Shown here one piece after another: positions 26,354 to 32,746 of a stretch of DNA of 64,000 nt. Within the stretch, counting starts at the first letter, position 1; each line of letters starts with the position of its first letter. The position numbers and the translations under genes were made by a program. The notes under the pieces are model-generated. The model did no database searches. It was not told where the DNA came from and saw only the letters and a program-made list of their open reading frames with translations. The DNA is from Sporofaciens musculi (GTDB taxonomy: Bacteria; Bacillota; Clostridia; Lachnospirales; Lachnospiraceae), in assembly GCF_009830285.1 (NCBI RefSeq), contig NZ_WUQX01000001.1, positions 1,798,501-1,862,500 of the forward strand, written 5' to 3'.

Positions 26354-28138
26354 ATGAAGGAAACACAGGGGAGACCTTTACCGTTAGGAACTACAATGAT
26401 AGGAAATATTGTGAATTTTTCTGTGGCTGTGCCTCAGGAGAAGGAGTGTCAGTTATTGATTTACCGTGCTGGGGCGAAGAAACCCCATGCTGTTTATGAT
26501 ATGAAGCGGGAGCTTGGGGAGGTACGTTATCTCGCTCTGGAAGGGATAGAACCATCGAAGTTTGAATACAATTACAGGATTGGGGGAGAAGTTGTAATCG
26601 ACCCGTATGTGAAGGCGATCGCCGGACGGGAGGTCTGGGGACGCAAGCGAGACGTGCAGAAGCATGAGGTAAGAGGGATTCTGTATGATAAAGAATATGA
26701 CTGGGAGGGAGACATGCCGTTGTGTCTTCCATATAACAGTGTGATTGCCTACAGTCTCCATGTGAGGGGGTATACGAAGCATGCTTCCTCCAAGGTAGTA
26801 AGCAGAGGAACGTTCCAGGGTGTGGTGGAGAAGCTGCCTTATCTTAAGGAGTTGGGAATTAATCAGATTCAGTGTATGCCTGTTTATGATTTTGAGGAGT
26901 GTATGCAGTATCGGAATTACTGGGGATACGGTACTGCATACTGGTTCGCGCCAAAGAGCTCTTATGCCAAGTCGAAAGACGGTGTGAAGGAATTAAAGGA
27001 TATGGTAAAGGCATGTCACAGGGAGGGGATAGAGGTTGTTCTTGAGATGCCATTTACGGAGGAAGTTTCAAAACAGACGATGGAGGAATGTCTGAGATAT
27101 TATATGATTGAGTACCATATAGACGGGTTTATCCTGAATCCGCAGATTGCGCCGATGGAGGCAATTTATGCGGACCCGATTTTGAAGAAGACGAAGATCA
27201 TGGCTCACAGGATTGATTTTCAGACGGTCATGCGCCGTTTCCTTAAGGGAGATGAGGGAATGGTGGAGGGAGTCATGTACTGGCTTCGGCGTATTTCCGA
27301 GAAAGACGGAACCTTTAACTGTATTACGAACCAAAATGGATTTACCTTGAACGACCTGGTATCTTATGACAGGAAGCATAATGAGCCAAATGGGGAGAAT
27401 AACCAGGACGGTCCAGAATATAATTATAGCTGGAATTGTGGGGCGGAAGGACCCACCAGGAAGAAGGCCATTGCCAAGCTTCGGGACGGGCAGATAAGGA
27501 ATGCATTCTTACTGCTTTTGCTGGCCCAGGGAACGCCTTGTATCCTTGCAGGGGATGAATTTGGAAATGCACAGAAGGGGAACAACAACGTGTACTGCCA
27601 GGATAATCCAGTAGGATGGACGGATTGGACTCACTTAGAGCAGAAGAAGGACCTCCATGATTTTGTGAAGCAGTTGATTGCAGTTAGGAAGAACCATCCG
27701 GTATTCTGGCCTAAAAAAGAGATGTGCGGCTTGGATGAGGCAAGGTGCGGCGTTCCAGATGTGTCCTACCATGGGGAGAGTGCGTGGCGGGTTCCGTCGG
27801 AGGTGTTCAGCCGGCAGCTTGGGGTCTATTACAGCGGGATGGCAGCAGGGGGGGAGGATTGTTTTGTCGCTTACAATATGCATTGGATTGAACATTCCTT
27901 TGCTCTTCCGGCGCTTCCAAGGAATAAAAAGTGGTATATGATTGCCTCCACAAAAGAGGGTGTTCTTGATAAAGTCCAGTGTCTCAGGAATCAGAGGACA
28001 GTGGTTTTAAAGGAGAGGACGATTATGGTGTTTGCAGGCAGGGAAGAAGATGGAGAAAAAGGGGACAGAAGTGGTGAAAAAAACAGGGCTGACGTCCTAC
28101 CAGCTAAAGTGGATTGCAATTATAACAATGTTGATTGA
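26354..28138 (+). CDS. Catalytically dead GH13 glycogen-debranching (GlgX/TreX-like) homologue
   Basis: A 594-residue protein with a CBM48-like N-terminus and a GH13 barrel closest to GlgX/TreX: NGENNQDGPEYNYSWNCG and LAGDEFGNAQKGNNNVYCQDN are nearly canonical. All catalytic positions are changed: the nucleophile Asp in GFRFDLA is Asn262 (GFILNPQ), the acid/base Glu of the AEPWD region is His285 (AHRID), and the Asp of NHDGF is Asn328 (NQNGF). Region I DVVYNH reads EMPFTE. About 60 barrel residues after the acid/base are missing. It should not hydrolyse glucan; a carbohydrate-binding, scaffolding or regulatory role is an inference. The frame is intact. The last ~30 residues are low-complexity and overlap traX. 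Confidence 0.88.
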   Translation: MKETQGRPLPLGTTMIGNIVNFSVAVPQEKECQLLIYRAGAKKPHAVYDMKRELGEVRYLALEGIEPSKFEYNYRIGGEVVIDPYVKAIAGREVWGRKRDVQKHEVRGILYDKEYDWEGDMPLCLPYNSVIAYSLHVRGYTKHASSKVVSRGTFQGVVEKLPYLKELGINQIQCMPVYDFEECMQYRNYWGYGTAYWFAPKSSYAKSKDGVKELKDMVKACHREGIEVVLEMPFTEEVSKQTMEECLRYYMIEYHIDGFILNPQIAPMEAIYADPILKKTKIMAHRIDFQTVMRRFLKGDEGMVEGVMYWLRRISEKDGTFNCITNQNGFTLNDLVSYDRKHNEPNGENNQDGPEYNYSWNCGAEGPTRKKAIAKLRDGQIRNAFLLLLLAQGTPCILAGDEFGNAQKGNNNVYCQDNPVGWTDWTHLEQKKDLHDFVKQLIAVRKNHPVFWPKKEMCGLDEARCGVPDVSYHGESAWRVPSEVFSRQLGVYYSGMAAGGEDCFVAYNMHWIEHSFALPALPRNKKWYMIASTKEGVLDKVQCLRNQRTVVLKERTIMVFAGREEDGEKGDRSGEKNRADVLPAKVDCNYNNVD

Positions 28139-28727
28139 CCATACCGGTGCAGTGTTATTCCCACAGATATTGGCTTTCCGGTATGTGGGCAGATGCTCAT
28201 TTCCCATATTCTGTTTTCTTTTGACGGAAGGGTTTGAACATACCCGCGATGTCCGGATGTATATGGTAAGGCTTGGCGGGTTTGCGCTGCTGTCTGAGGT
28301 TCCCTATGACCTTACGCTCCATGGCGGGGTTATGAATTGGGAGCGACAGAATGTATTTTTTACACTTTTTTTGGGCGTGGTTTTGATGTATATGCTCAAG
28401 AGAAGCAAAGAGCTGCCCCTTAAGGTGGTGGAGATTCTGGTGGTTATGGTTGCTGCGGATTTTCTGCGGACGGACTATGGATTTAAGGGGATTATTCTGA
28501 TTGCCGTGTTCTATCTTCTGCGGGAGCATCTGTGGCTTAAGACGGTTTGCGGCGGTGTTTGGAATTTTTTGTGGAATGGCAGCATACAGGGATACGGTGC
28601 GCTGGCCATGATTCCGATTGCTTTATATAACGGAGAGCGGGGAAGGAGAATGAAGTATTTCTTTTATTTCTTCTATCCGGCCCATCTGTTGGTTTTGTAT
28701 CTGGTCCATAGGTATTTTAGTTTTTAA
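28050..28727 (+). CDS. TraX family membrane protein
   Basis: A 225-residue membrane protein with about six or seven hydrophobic segments. It resembles TraX, the F-plasmid pilin acetylase, and its many chromosomal Firmicute homologues: LTSYQLKWIAIITMLIDHTG at the start and RYVGRCSFPIFCFLLTEGF next. No conjugation genes are near, so the substrate is unknown. The start is uncertain: ATG 28050, or GTG 28071/28074 just before the conserved part; all lie inside the end of the GH13-like gene, an overlap of about 65-90 bases in another frame. Confidence 0.8.
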   Translation: MEKKGTEVVKKTGLTSYQLKWIAIITMLIDHTGAVLFPQILAFRYVGRCSFPIFCFLLTEGFEHTRDVRMYMVRLGGFALLSEVPYDLTLHGGVMNWERQNVFFTLFLGVVLMYMLKRSKELPLKVVEILVVMVAADFLRTDYGFKGIILIAVFYLLREHLWLKTVCGGVWNFLWNGSIQGYGALAMIPIALYNGERGRRMKYFFYFFYPAHLLVLYLVHRYFSF

Positions 28728-28739
28728 AGGAGAAAATGA

Positions 28740-29282
28740 ATGGGTATGAAAGCATGGCAGCATTTCAGGACAATCAATCATCACCGGTTTTTGGTTATGA
28801 AGGGGTGCTTTAAGGTGGGCTTATACCGGCAGGGCCTTCTCCATGACCTGTCTAAGTATTCCCCTTCGGAGTTCTTGGTGGGATGCAGGTATTATCAGGG
28901 AACCAGGAGCCCCAATAATGCGGAGCGGGAGGAGATCGGGTATTCCAGGGCATGGCTTCACCATAAGGGAAGGAACCGGCATCACTATGAGTATTGGATT
29001 GACTACAGTACAGACCCCAAGGAGGGAATCATCGGTATGAAGATGCCGGTTCGGTATGTAATTGAGATGTTCATTGACCGGATTGCGGCGGCTAAGACTT
29101 ATCGTGGGAGTAAATATACGGATTCCTATCCGTTGGAATATTATGAGAAGGGCGTAGCAAGGCTTGGGCGGATGGTTCATCCAGAGACGGCCCAGCTTTT
29201 ACATTCCTTACTTAAAATGTTGGCCAGAGATGGGGAGGAGGAGACGTTTCGTTATATACGAGGGAAGGTTTTGAAGAAATAA
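28740..29282 (+). CDS. DUF5662 family protein
   Basis: A 180-residue soluble protein recognised as DUF5662. It contains a metal-binding-looking set: HDLSKYSPSEF near residue 36, WLHHKGRNRHHYEYW near residues 72-86, and DRIAAAKTY near 113, reminiscent of HD-type phosphohydrolases. Biochemical function is unknown. The ribosome site AAAGGAG lies just before the ATG; it follows traX by 12 bases and is probably co-transcribed. Confidence 0.75.
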   Translation: MGMKAWQHFRTINHHRFLVMKGCFKVGLYRQGLLHDLSKYSPSEFLVGCRYYQGTRSPNNAEREEIGYSRAWLHHKGRNRHHYEYWIDYSTDPKEGIIGMKMPVRYVIEMFIDRIAAAKTYRGSKYTDSYPLEYYEKGVARLGRMVHPETAQLLHSLLKMLARDGEEETFRYIRGKVLKK

Positions 29283-29418
29283 CCGTAAGGACTATGGCAG
29301 AATATTTATTTGCAGCGCTATCGGAGTAAATCTGATGGCGTTTTTAAGGTCGGCTATGACAGGATGGAATGGCCGCAGAGAGTATTGAGGGTTGAACTGA
29401 GAAAGTAAGGTGCATAGA

Positions 29419-30552
29419 ATGGAATTTGAAGAACAAGCACGAAAATTTATAGAGGAGTTGCCTTATAGACAGGGGGAGTACGCAGGACGTAATTGGGGCC
29501 ATCCATGGCATTCCTTATGCTCATACCATGGTAAATTGAAACCAGCGATTGCACATATGTTGGTTAGAGATTTTACAGAACCGAAAGACGTGATTTTTGA
29601 CCCATTATGCGGCGTAGGAACAATTCCCTTTGAGGCCTGCATCCAAGGTCGAGTTGGAATTGGAAATGATTTGAGCAGAATGGCATACGCAGTAACAAAA
29701 GCAAAAGTTCAGCATCCGGTTAAAGAGGATGCCTATATCATTTTAAAGAGATTAGAAGATTATATTGAAGGTAATAAAAGTAAATTTGATATAGAACCGC
29801 CGCCCTACAGTGATTTTGGATTTAACGGAAAAATTCCTGCGTATTTTGAAAAAAATACTTATTGTGAGATATTAGCGGCAAGAGAATTCTTCATGAAAAG
29901 AAAGGAGATTACTGGGCCGGAGTGTATGGTTTTGGCGGCTATGCTTCATATACTTCATGGAAACAGGCCATATGCATTGTCGAGAAATTCCCATCCACTG
30001 ACGCCTTACGCGCCCACAGGTGAATTTGTATACAAAAATGTAATCGAACATATTCATGACAAGCTAAATATTGCTTATAAAAAAGCTGATTTGTCAAAGG
30101 CATATACAGGGAAAAGTATTCACAATGATTTTTCAAGAGTAACAATAAATGATGTCGGTGCGGTTGATTGGATTATTACGTCGCCGCCATTTACTGGTTC
30201 TCTTAGATTTTATATACAAAACTGGATGAGATTGTGGTTCGTTGGCTGGGAAAATGAAGATTTTAAACAAGCAGATATGGATTTTTTGGAGGCAAAGCAA
30301 AAAAAGAATATGGATATCTACTTTGATTTTTTTGAAATGTGCTCAAATGTATTGAAATCTGATGGAAAAATGATTTTACATTTAGGGAACTCGAAAGTAT
30401 GCAATATGGCTGAGGAATTGACTAAACGATCGGTAAAATATTTTGATGTAGTGTATGGAGGGGGAGAAAATGTTGCGGCTATAGAAAAGCATGGAATTGC
30501 TGATAAGGGCGCTACATTTGAACATCAATATTTATTTTTGCAGAAGAAATAG
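29419..30552 (+). CDS. Orphan site-specific DNA methyltransferase (N4/N6 amino type)
   Basis: A 377-residue SAM-dependent methyltransferase. Motif I is FDPLCGVGT (residues 60-68) and the catalytic motif IV is TSPPF near residue 254. Motif I comes first with ~190 residues between, an alpha-like order with the target-recognition region probably in the middle. TSPP points to cytosine-N4 or adenine-N6 amino methylation. No restriction endonuclease or specificity subunit lies beside it, so it is an orphan or part of a decayed system. The ATG at 29419 follows AAGG; an in-frame GTG at 29410 is less likely. Composition is AT-rich, indicating transfer. Confidence 0.8.
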   Translation: MEFEEQARKFIEELPYRQGEYAGRNWGHPWHSLCSYHGKLKPAIAHMLVRDFTEPKDVIFDPLCGVGTIPFEACIQGRVGIGNDLSRMAYAVTKAKVQHPVKEDAYIILKRLEDYIEGNKSKFDIEPPPYSDFGFNGKIPAYFEKNTYCEILAAREFFMKRKEITGPECMVLAAMLHILHGNRPYALSRNSHPLTPYAPTGEFVYKNVIEHIHDKLNIAYKKADLSKAYTGKSIHNDFSRVTINDVGAVDWIITSPPFTGSLRFYIQNWMRLWFVGWENEDFKQADMDFLEAKQKKNMDIYFDFFEMCSNVLKSDGKMILHLGNSKVCNMAEELTKRSVKYFDVVYGGGENVAAIEKHGIADKGATFEHQYLFLQKK

Positions 30553-30553
30553 G

Positions 30554-30781
30554 ATGAAGAAAGTATCTTCGGGGCAGTTCGGTAATCTGTATTACCATGA
30601 CAGCGATGGAAAAGTGGTATTTATCAATGACGGAAAGATTAAGCCAGAAGGAAAAGTAAGTTTGGAATTATACCGCCCAGTCTTCCTTTCGGGATTTGAT
30701 GACTTTGTATTGTTTCCTGAGTTCGTCCAAATTCTGTACATTCTTAAAATAGGTATTCATAACTCAACCTCCATAAAATAA
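30554..30781 (+). CDS. Small hypothetical protein
   Basis: A 75-residue frame starting two bases after the methyltransferase stop. The first ~45 residues look like a real folded segment (GQFGNLYYHDSDGKVVFINDGKI); the last ~25 turn hydrophobic and run into a terminator region, which suggests a truncated gene. No family recognised. Spacing implies co-translation with the methyltransferase. Confidence 0.4.
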   Translation: MKKVSSGQFGNLYYHDSDGKVVFINDGKIKPEGKVSLELYRPVFLSGFDDFVLFPEFVQILYILKIGIHNSTSIK

Positions 30782-30826
30782 AAAGAGTGTAAAGCCCTTG
30801 ATAATTCAATAGACTTTACACCCTTT
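30776..30826 (-). terminator. Terminator of the minus-strand micro-gene
   Basis: GTGTAAAG (30787-30794) and CTTTACAC (30814-30821) form the stem; on the minus strand the right side runs into a T-rich tail. Closely related to the terminator of the second micro-gene at 32042-32088. Confidence 0.65.
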
Positions 30827-30850
30827 GATTAAGTGGTTGTGATTTAGTTG

Positions 30851-31027
30851 TTACATTTCATATTCTTCAGATGGTATACCTAAAGAAGCAAGTTTGTTTT
30901 TGTATACTTTTAACTGATACTCTAATTCTGGATTATTACCTTTATCAGCTTTTTTAATACGCTGTAAATTTACATAATAGTCAATCGTAATTTGTTTTAG
31001 TTCATCAAGCGACTTATCTTGTACCAT
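30851..31027 (-). CDS. Micro-protein, copy 1 of an inverted pair
   Basis: A 58-residue protein with the core YYVNLQRIK..., NPELEYQLKVYKNKL and GIPSEE. It is paralogous to the product of 31855-32019: both share YVNL.RIK, ELEYQ.KV.K and a GI..-E.E ending at equal spacing. It is helical and amphipathic with no membrane segment; no family recognised. The ATG at 31027 has GGCGGTG upstream. It has its own promoter and terminator, both similar in sequence to those of copy 2. Confidence 0.6.
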   Translation of the reverse strand: MVQDKSLDELKQITIDYYVNLQRIKKADKGNNPELEYQLKVYKNKLASLGIPSEEYEM

Positions 31028-31075
31028 CCTTTCACCGCCTTTACCATATTGAAACAAACGTTAAGTGTTATACTT

Positions 31076-31104
31076 ATTATAGCGGATTAAGTGAGAGGTG
31101 TAAA
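31076..31104 (-). promoter_or_regulatory. Promoter of micro-gene copy 1
   Basis: Minus strand: TTTACA (31104-31099), a 17-base spacer and TATAAT (31081-31076). The -35 lies in GGCTTTACACCT, the same word found in both micro-gene terminators. Confidence 0.7.
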
Positions 31105-31128
31105 GCCTTATTGAATTGTCGAGGTACT

Positions 31129-31157
31129 TTGTTGTTTTGTGTTGAGATAATTATAAT
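31129..31157 (+). promoter_or_regulatory. Promoter of the small-gene pair at 31245-31680
   Basis: TTGTTG (31129-31134), 17 bases, TATAAT (31152-31157). A perfect palindrome begins at the last base of the -10. Confidence 0.6.
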
Positions 31158-31172
31158 ATCTTGTACAAGATA
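31157..31172 (+). promoter_or_regulatory. 16-base perfect palindrome at the transcription start
   Basis: TATCTTGTACAAGATA is a perfect 16-base palindrome that would cover the transcription start of the downstream gene pair. This is the usual place for a repressor operator. The cognate regulator is not in the island. Confidence 0.5.
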
Positions 31173-31244
31173 AACAATAATACACTTACAAGCTCAAACA
31201 AAACACCACACAAAAAGCCAAACAACGAAAGGACGGTAAATAAA

Positions 31245-31481
31245 ATGTTATTTGAAAAGGAGATCAAAGAAGCACAAGAGAAGCTACACAAAAAAAGTTA
31301 CTATGTATCTAATATGTCAGAGCCTTATAACGATTGCTATGAAGTTTCTGATGGGAATAACAACATTATGATCGACTATTTATCAGTTGCACAACACATT
31401 CAACTATCAAATATGATATACCAGGCAGACAGGACAACAATCCAAACAAAAGGCGGCAAACAATATGAAAAAATTTACTAA
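31245..31481 (+). CDS. Small hypothetical protein of the island, first of a pair
   Basis: A 78-residue hydrophilic protein starting MLFEKEIKEAQEKL. The ATG at 31245 follows GGACGG; upstream in-frame codons form a low-complexity leader without a ribosome site. No family recognised. Size and composition resemble small accessory genes of plasmids and integrative elements. Overlaps the next gene by 17 bases. Confidence 0.5.
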   Translation: MLFEKEIKEAQEKLHKKSYYVSNMSEPYNDCYEVSDGNNNIMIDYLSVAQHIQLSNMIYQADRTTIQTKGGKQYEKIY

Positions 31482-31680
31482 AAAGCAATTAAATAGCATG
31501 ACTATTAAACACTTACAGCCTATAACGTTAAATTTAGCAATTATATATTACAATAGTGATTCCTGCAATATCTCATTTGGTAATCGTACACCTGAGCAGG
31601 TAGCATTTACATTAGTAGCACAAGCAAGTAAATCAAGCCTAGTAAAAGATATAATGCGTTTTCAAAAATCAGTAACATAA
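31465..31680 (+). CDS. Small hypothetical protein of the island, second of a pair
   Basis: A 71-residue basic protein; AAAGGCGGC lies just upstream of the ATG, within the end of the previous gene. The segment TIKHLQPITLNLAIIYY is hydrophobic. No family recognised. The candidate hammerhead ribozyme starts four bases after its stop. Confidence 0.5.
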   Translation: MKKFTKKQLNSMTIKHLQPITLNLAIIYYNSDSCNISFGNRTPEQVAFTLVAQASKSSLVKDIMRFQKSVT

Positions 31681-31683
31681 TAA

Positions 31684-31740
31684 ATCCTCTGACGAGTCTT
31701 TGAGAATTAAGACGAAACTCCCATAACAGGGGATCGGGAT
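31684..31740 (+). ncRNA. Candidate type I hammerhead ribozyme
   Basis: The catalytic core is present in order: CUGACGA (31689-31695), stem II GUCUU/AAGAC (31696-31700 with 31709-31713, eight-base loop), then GAAA (31714-31717). Stem I is AUCCU (31684-31688) with GGGAU (31736-31740). Stem III is formed by CUCCC with GGGGA; the closing A-U pair (31717 with 31734) is there, but the second position is a C-A mismatch or one bulged C. The predicted cut is after the C of AUC, between 31735 and 31736. Bacterial hammerheads are known, including in Clostridium scindens relatives. Activity is not proven by sequence alone. Confidence 0.65.
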
Positions 31741-31781
31741 AGCAATATCATCCAAAAGTTCTTTGATAATCGAATAAAGGC

Positions 31782-31810
31782 TTTACACCTAAAACACCGA
31801 TTGATATAAT
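31782..31810 (+). promoter_or_regulatory. Promoter of micro-gene copy 2
   Basis: TTTACA (31782-31787), 17 bases, TATAAT (31805-31810). The GGCTTTACACCT word around the -35 and the spacing match the promoter of copy 1. Confidence 0.7.
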
Positions 31811-31854
31811 AAAAGTATTAAAGTAAACGGCACTTATAGAAAGTAGGTGAAGAT

Positions 31855-32019
31855 ATGACGCTTGAAGAACAAAGACAGGCTGCTATAATGACATATGTAA
31901 ATCTTATGAGAATTAAGGCACATGAAACGGGCGAAAATAAAGAGCTTGAATATCAGATCAAAGTTGCAAAGATTGTATTACAAAATTTTGGTATTGATTA
32001 TTCAGAACTTGAACTTTAA
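31855..32019 (+). CDS. Micro-protein, copy 2 of an inverted pair
   Basis: A 54-residue protein (MTLEEQRQAA start) paralogous to the minus-strand product at 30851-31027. Aligned without gaps in the centre they share YVNL.RIK, a G.N.ELEYQ.KV.K block and GI near the end. AGGTGA precedes the ATG. The preserved similarity, separate promoters and terminators argue that this is a real gene despite its size. Function unknown; small helical regulators or antitoxin-like proteins are possible. Confidence 0.6.
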   Translation: MTLEEQRQAAIMTYVNLMRIKAHETGENKELEYQIKVAKIVLQNFGIDYSELEL

Positions 32020-32041
32020 ATTTTACAAGTAATTACCAACC

Positions 32042-32088
32042 AAGGTGTAAAGTCTTTATTGAATTATTAAAGGCTTTGCACCTTTTTT
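32042..32088 (+). terminator. Terminator of micro-gene copy 2
   Basis: AAGGTGTAAAG (32042-32052) pairs with CTTTGCACCTT (32074-32084, one T-G), reinforced by an inner TTTA/TAAA, and is followed by T run to 32088. Confidence 0.8.
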
Positions 32089-32093
32089 AATAT

Positions 32094-32167
32094 CGGCTTT
32101 AGCCGGTTGAGTACGGTGGAGTTTTTCGTGTTCCGAAAAACGGAGACGTGCGAAACAAAAATCCACC
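32094..32167 (+). other. Structured non-coding segment with two hairpins
   Basis: A short CGGC/GCCG hairpin (32094-32105) is followed by a 53-base imperfect hairpin clamped by GGTGGA (32115-32120) and TCCACC (32162-32167), with TTTTT/AAAAA and TCCG/CGGA inner stems. No open frame spans it. It may be an end or recombination/replication site of the island; no family recognised. The rest of 32168-32257 shows nothing I can identify. Confidence 0.4.
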
Positions 32168-32257
32168 TGCTCTGCGCAACATCATAAACTTAAGAATCTC
32201 TGCTGCACATTTAAATTATTACAATAAAAGTCTATTTTAGCAGATCATGTTAAAAGA

Positions 32258-32300
32258 AAAATGCCCATAATCTCCCCTTAAAAGGAGTATGAGCATTTTA
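32258..32300 (+). terminator. Bidirectional hairpin, probable terminator
   Basis: AAAATGC, CATA and CTCC on the left pair with GGAG, TATG and GCATTTT on the right, giving 15 pairs with small interruptions and A/T tails on both sides. Confidence 0.5.
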
Positions 32301-32400
32301 AAAACTATTCTTTTGATTATTTTAGGTATTTGTGATTTAGTTGATGTTAATATACAAAAGAACCTGTCTGCTTACAGCGTAAGAAGCTTCCTAGAAAAAC

Positions 32401-32434
32401 AAAAGAAGCCTTGAAAATCAAGGCTTCTTTTTTC
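32401..32434 (-). terminator. Terminator of the tRNA-Leu gene (bidirectional)
   Basis: AAAAGAAGCCTTGA/TCAAGGCTTCTTTT is a 14-base perfect inverted repeat with a three-base loop, directly after the tRNA 3' end on the minus strand. Confidence 0.75.
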
Positions 32435-32435
32435 C

Positions 32436-32519
32436 TGCGGAAGATGGGACTTGAACCCACACAGCTCGAAAGCTACAAGATCCTTAGTCTTGCTCGTCTG
32501 CCAGTTCCGACACTTCCGC
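32436..32519 (-). tRNA. tRNA-Leu (anticodon AAG)
   Basis: An 84-base tRNA. The seven-base acceptor stem is GCGGAAG/CTTCCGC with discriminator A; a class II variable arm (AGCT-TTCG-AGCT) marks Leu. The anticodon stem CAAGA/TCTTG encloses CTAAGGA, giving anticodon AAG after U33. The T loop is GTTCAAGTC. CCA is not encoded. It has a strong promoter upstream and a terminator directly after. Confidence 0.92.
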
Positions 32520-32546
32520 AAGCGACGTATCTACCGTCCGAAAATT

Positions 32547-32575
32547 ATAATACTACAAAGTCTATCAGATGTCAA
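32547..32575 (-). promoter_or_regulatory. Promoter of tRNA-Leu
   Basis: Minus strand: perfect TTGACA (32575-32570), a 17-base spacer and TATTAT (32552-32547). Confidence 0.85.
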
Positions 32576-32746
32576 CAAGAAATTCTATTTTTTCCAATTT
32601 TTTTTATCTGTATAAGAAACGGAACAGACTTGAAGAAAATTTCAGAAATTATTCAATATATACCGAAATTTTGGTGTATAATAGAAACAGAACCAGTAAA
32701 CGGATGAATAATGGTATATTTTGCAGGAAAAGCGAGGAGAATGACG

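Larger units (their letters stand above)
29283..32435 (+). other. Low-GC accessory island next to tRNA-Leu
   Basis: Base composition falls sharply to AT-rich from about 29,400 to 32,440, then returns to normal in the housekeeping block. It holds an orphan methyltransferase, five very small genes, repeated promoter/terminator elements, a ribozyme candidate and several hairpins, but no integrase or transposase. The right edge abuts the 3' end of the minus-strand tRNA-Leu gene, a common integration site. I saw no duplicate of the tRNA 3' end near the left edge, so borders are approximate. Confidence 0.6.

Noticed and set aside
32436-32519. Intact attL/attR pair around the island
   Set aside because: No copy of the tRNA 3' end was found near 29,283-29,420.
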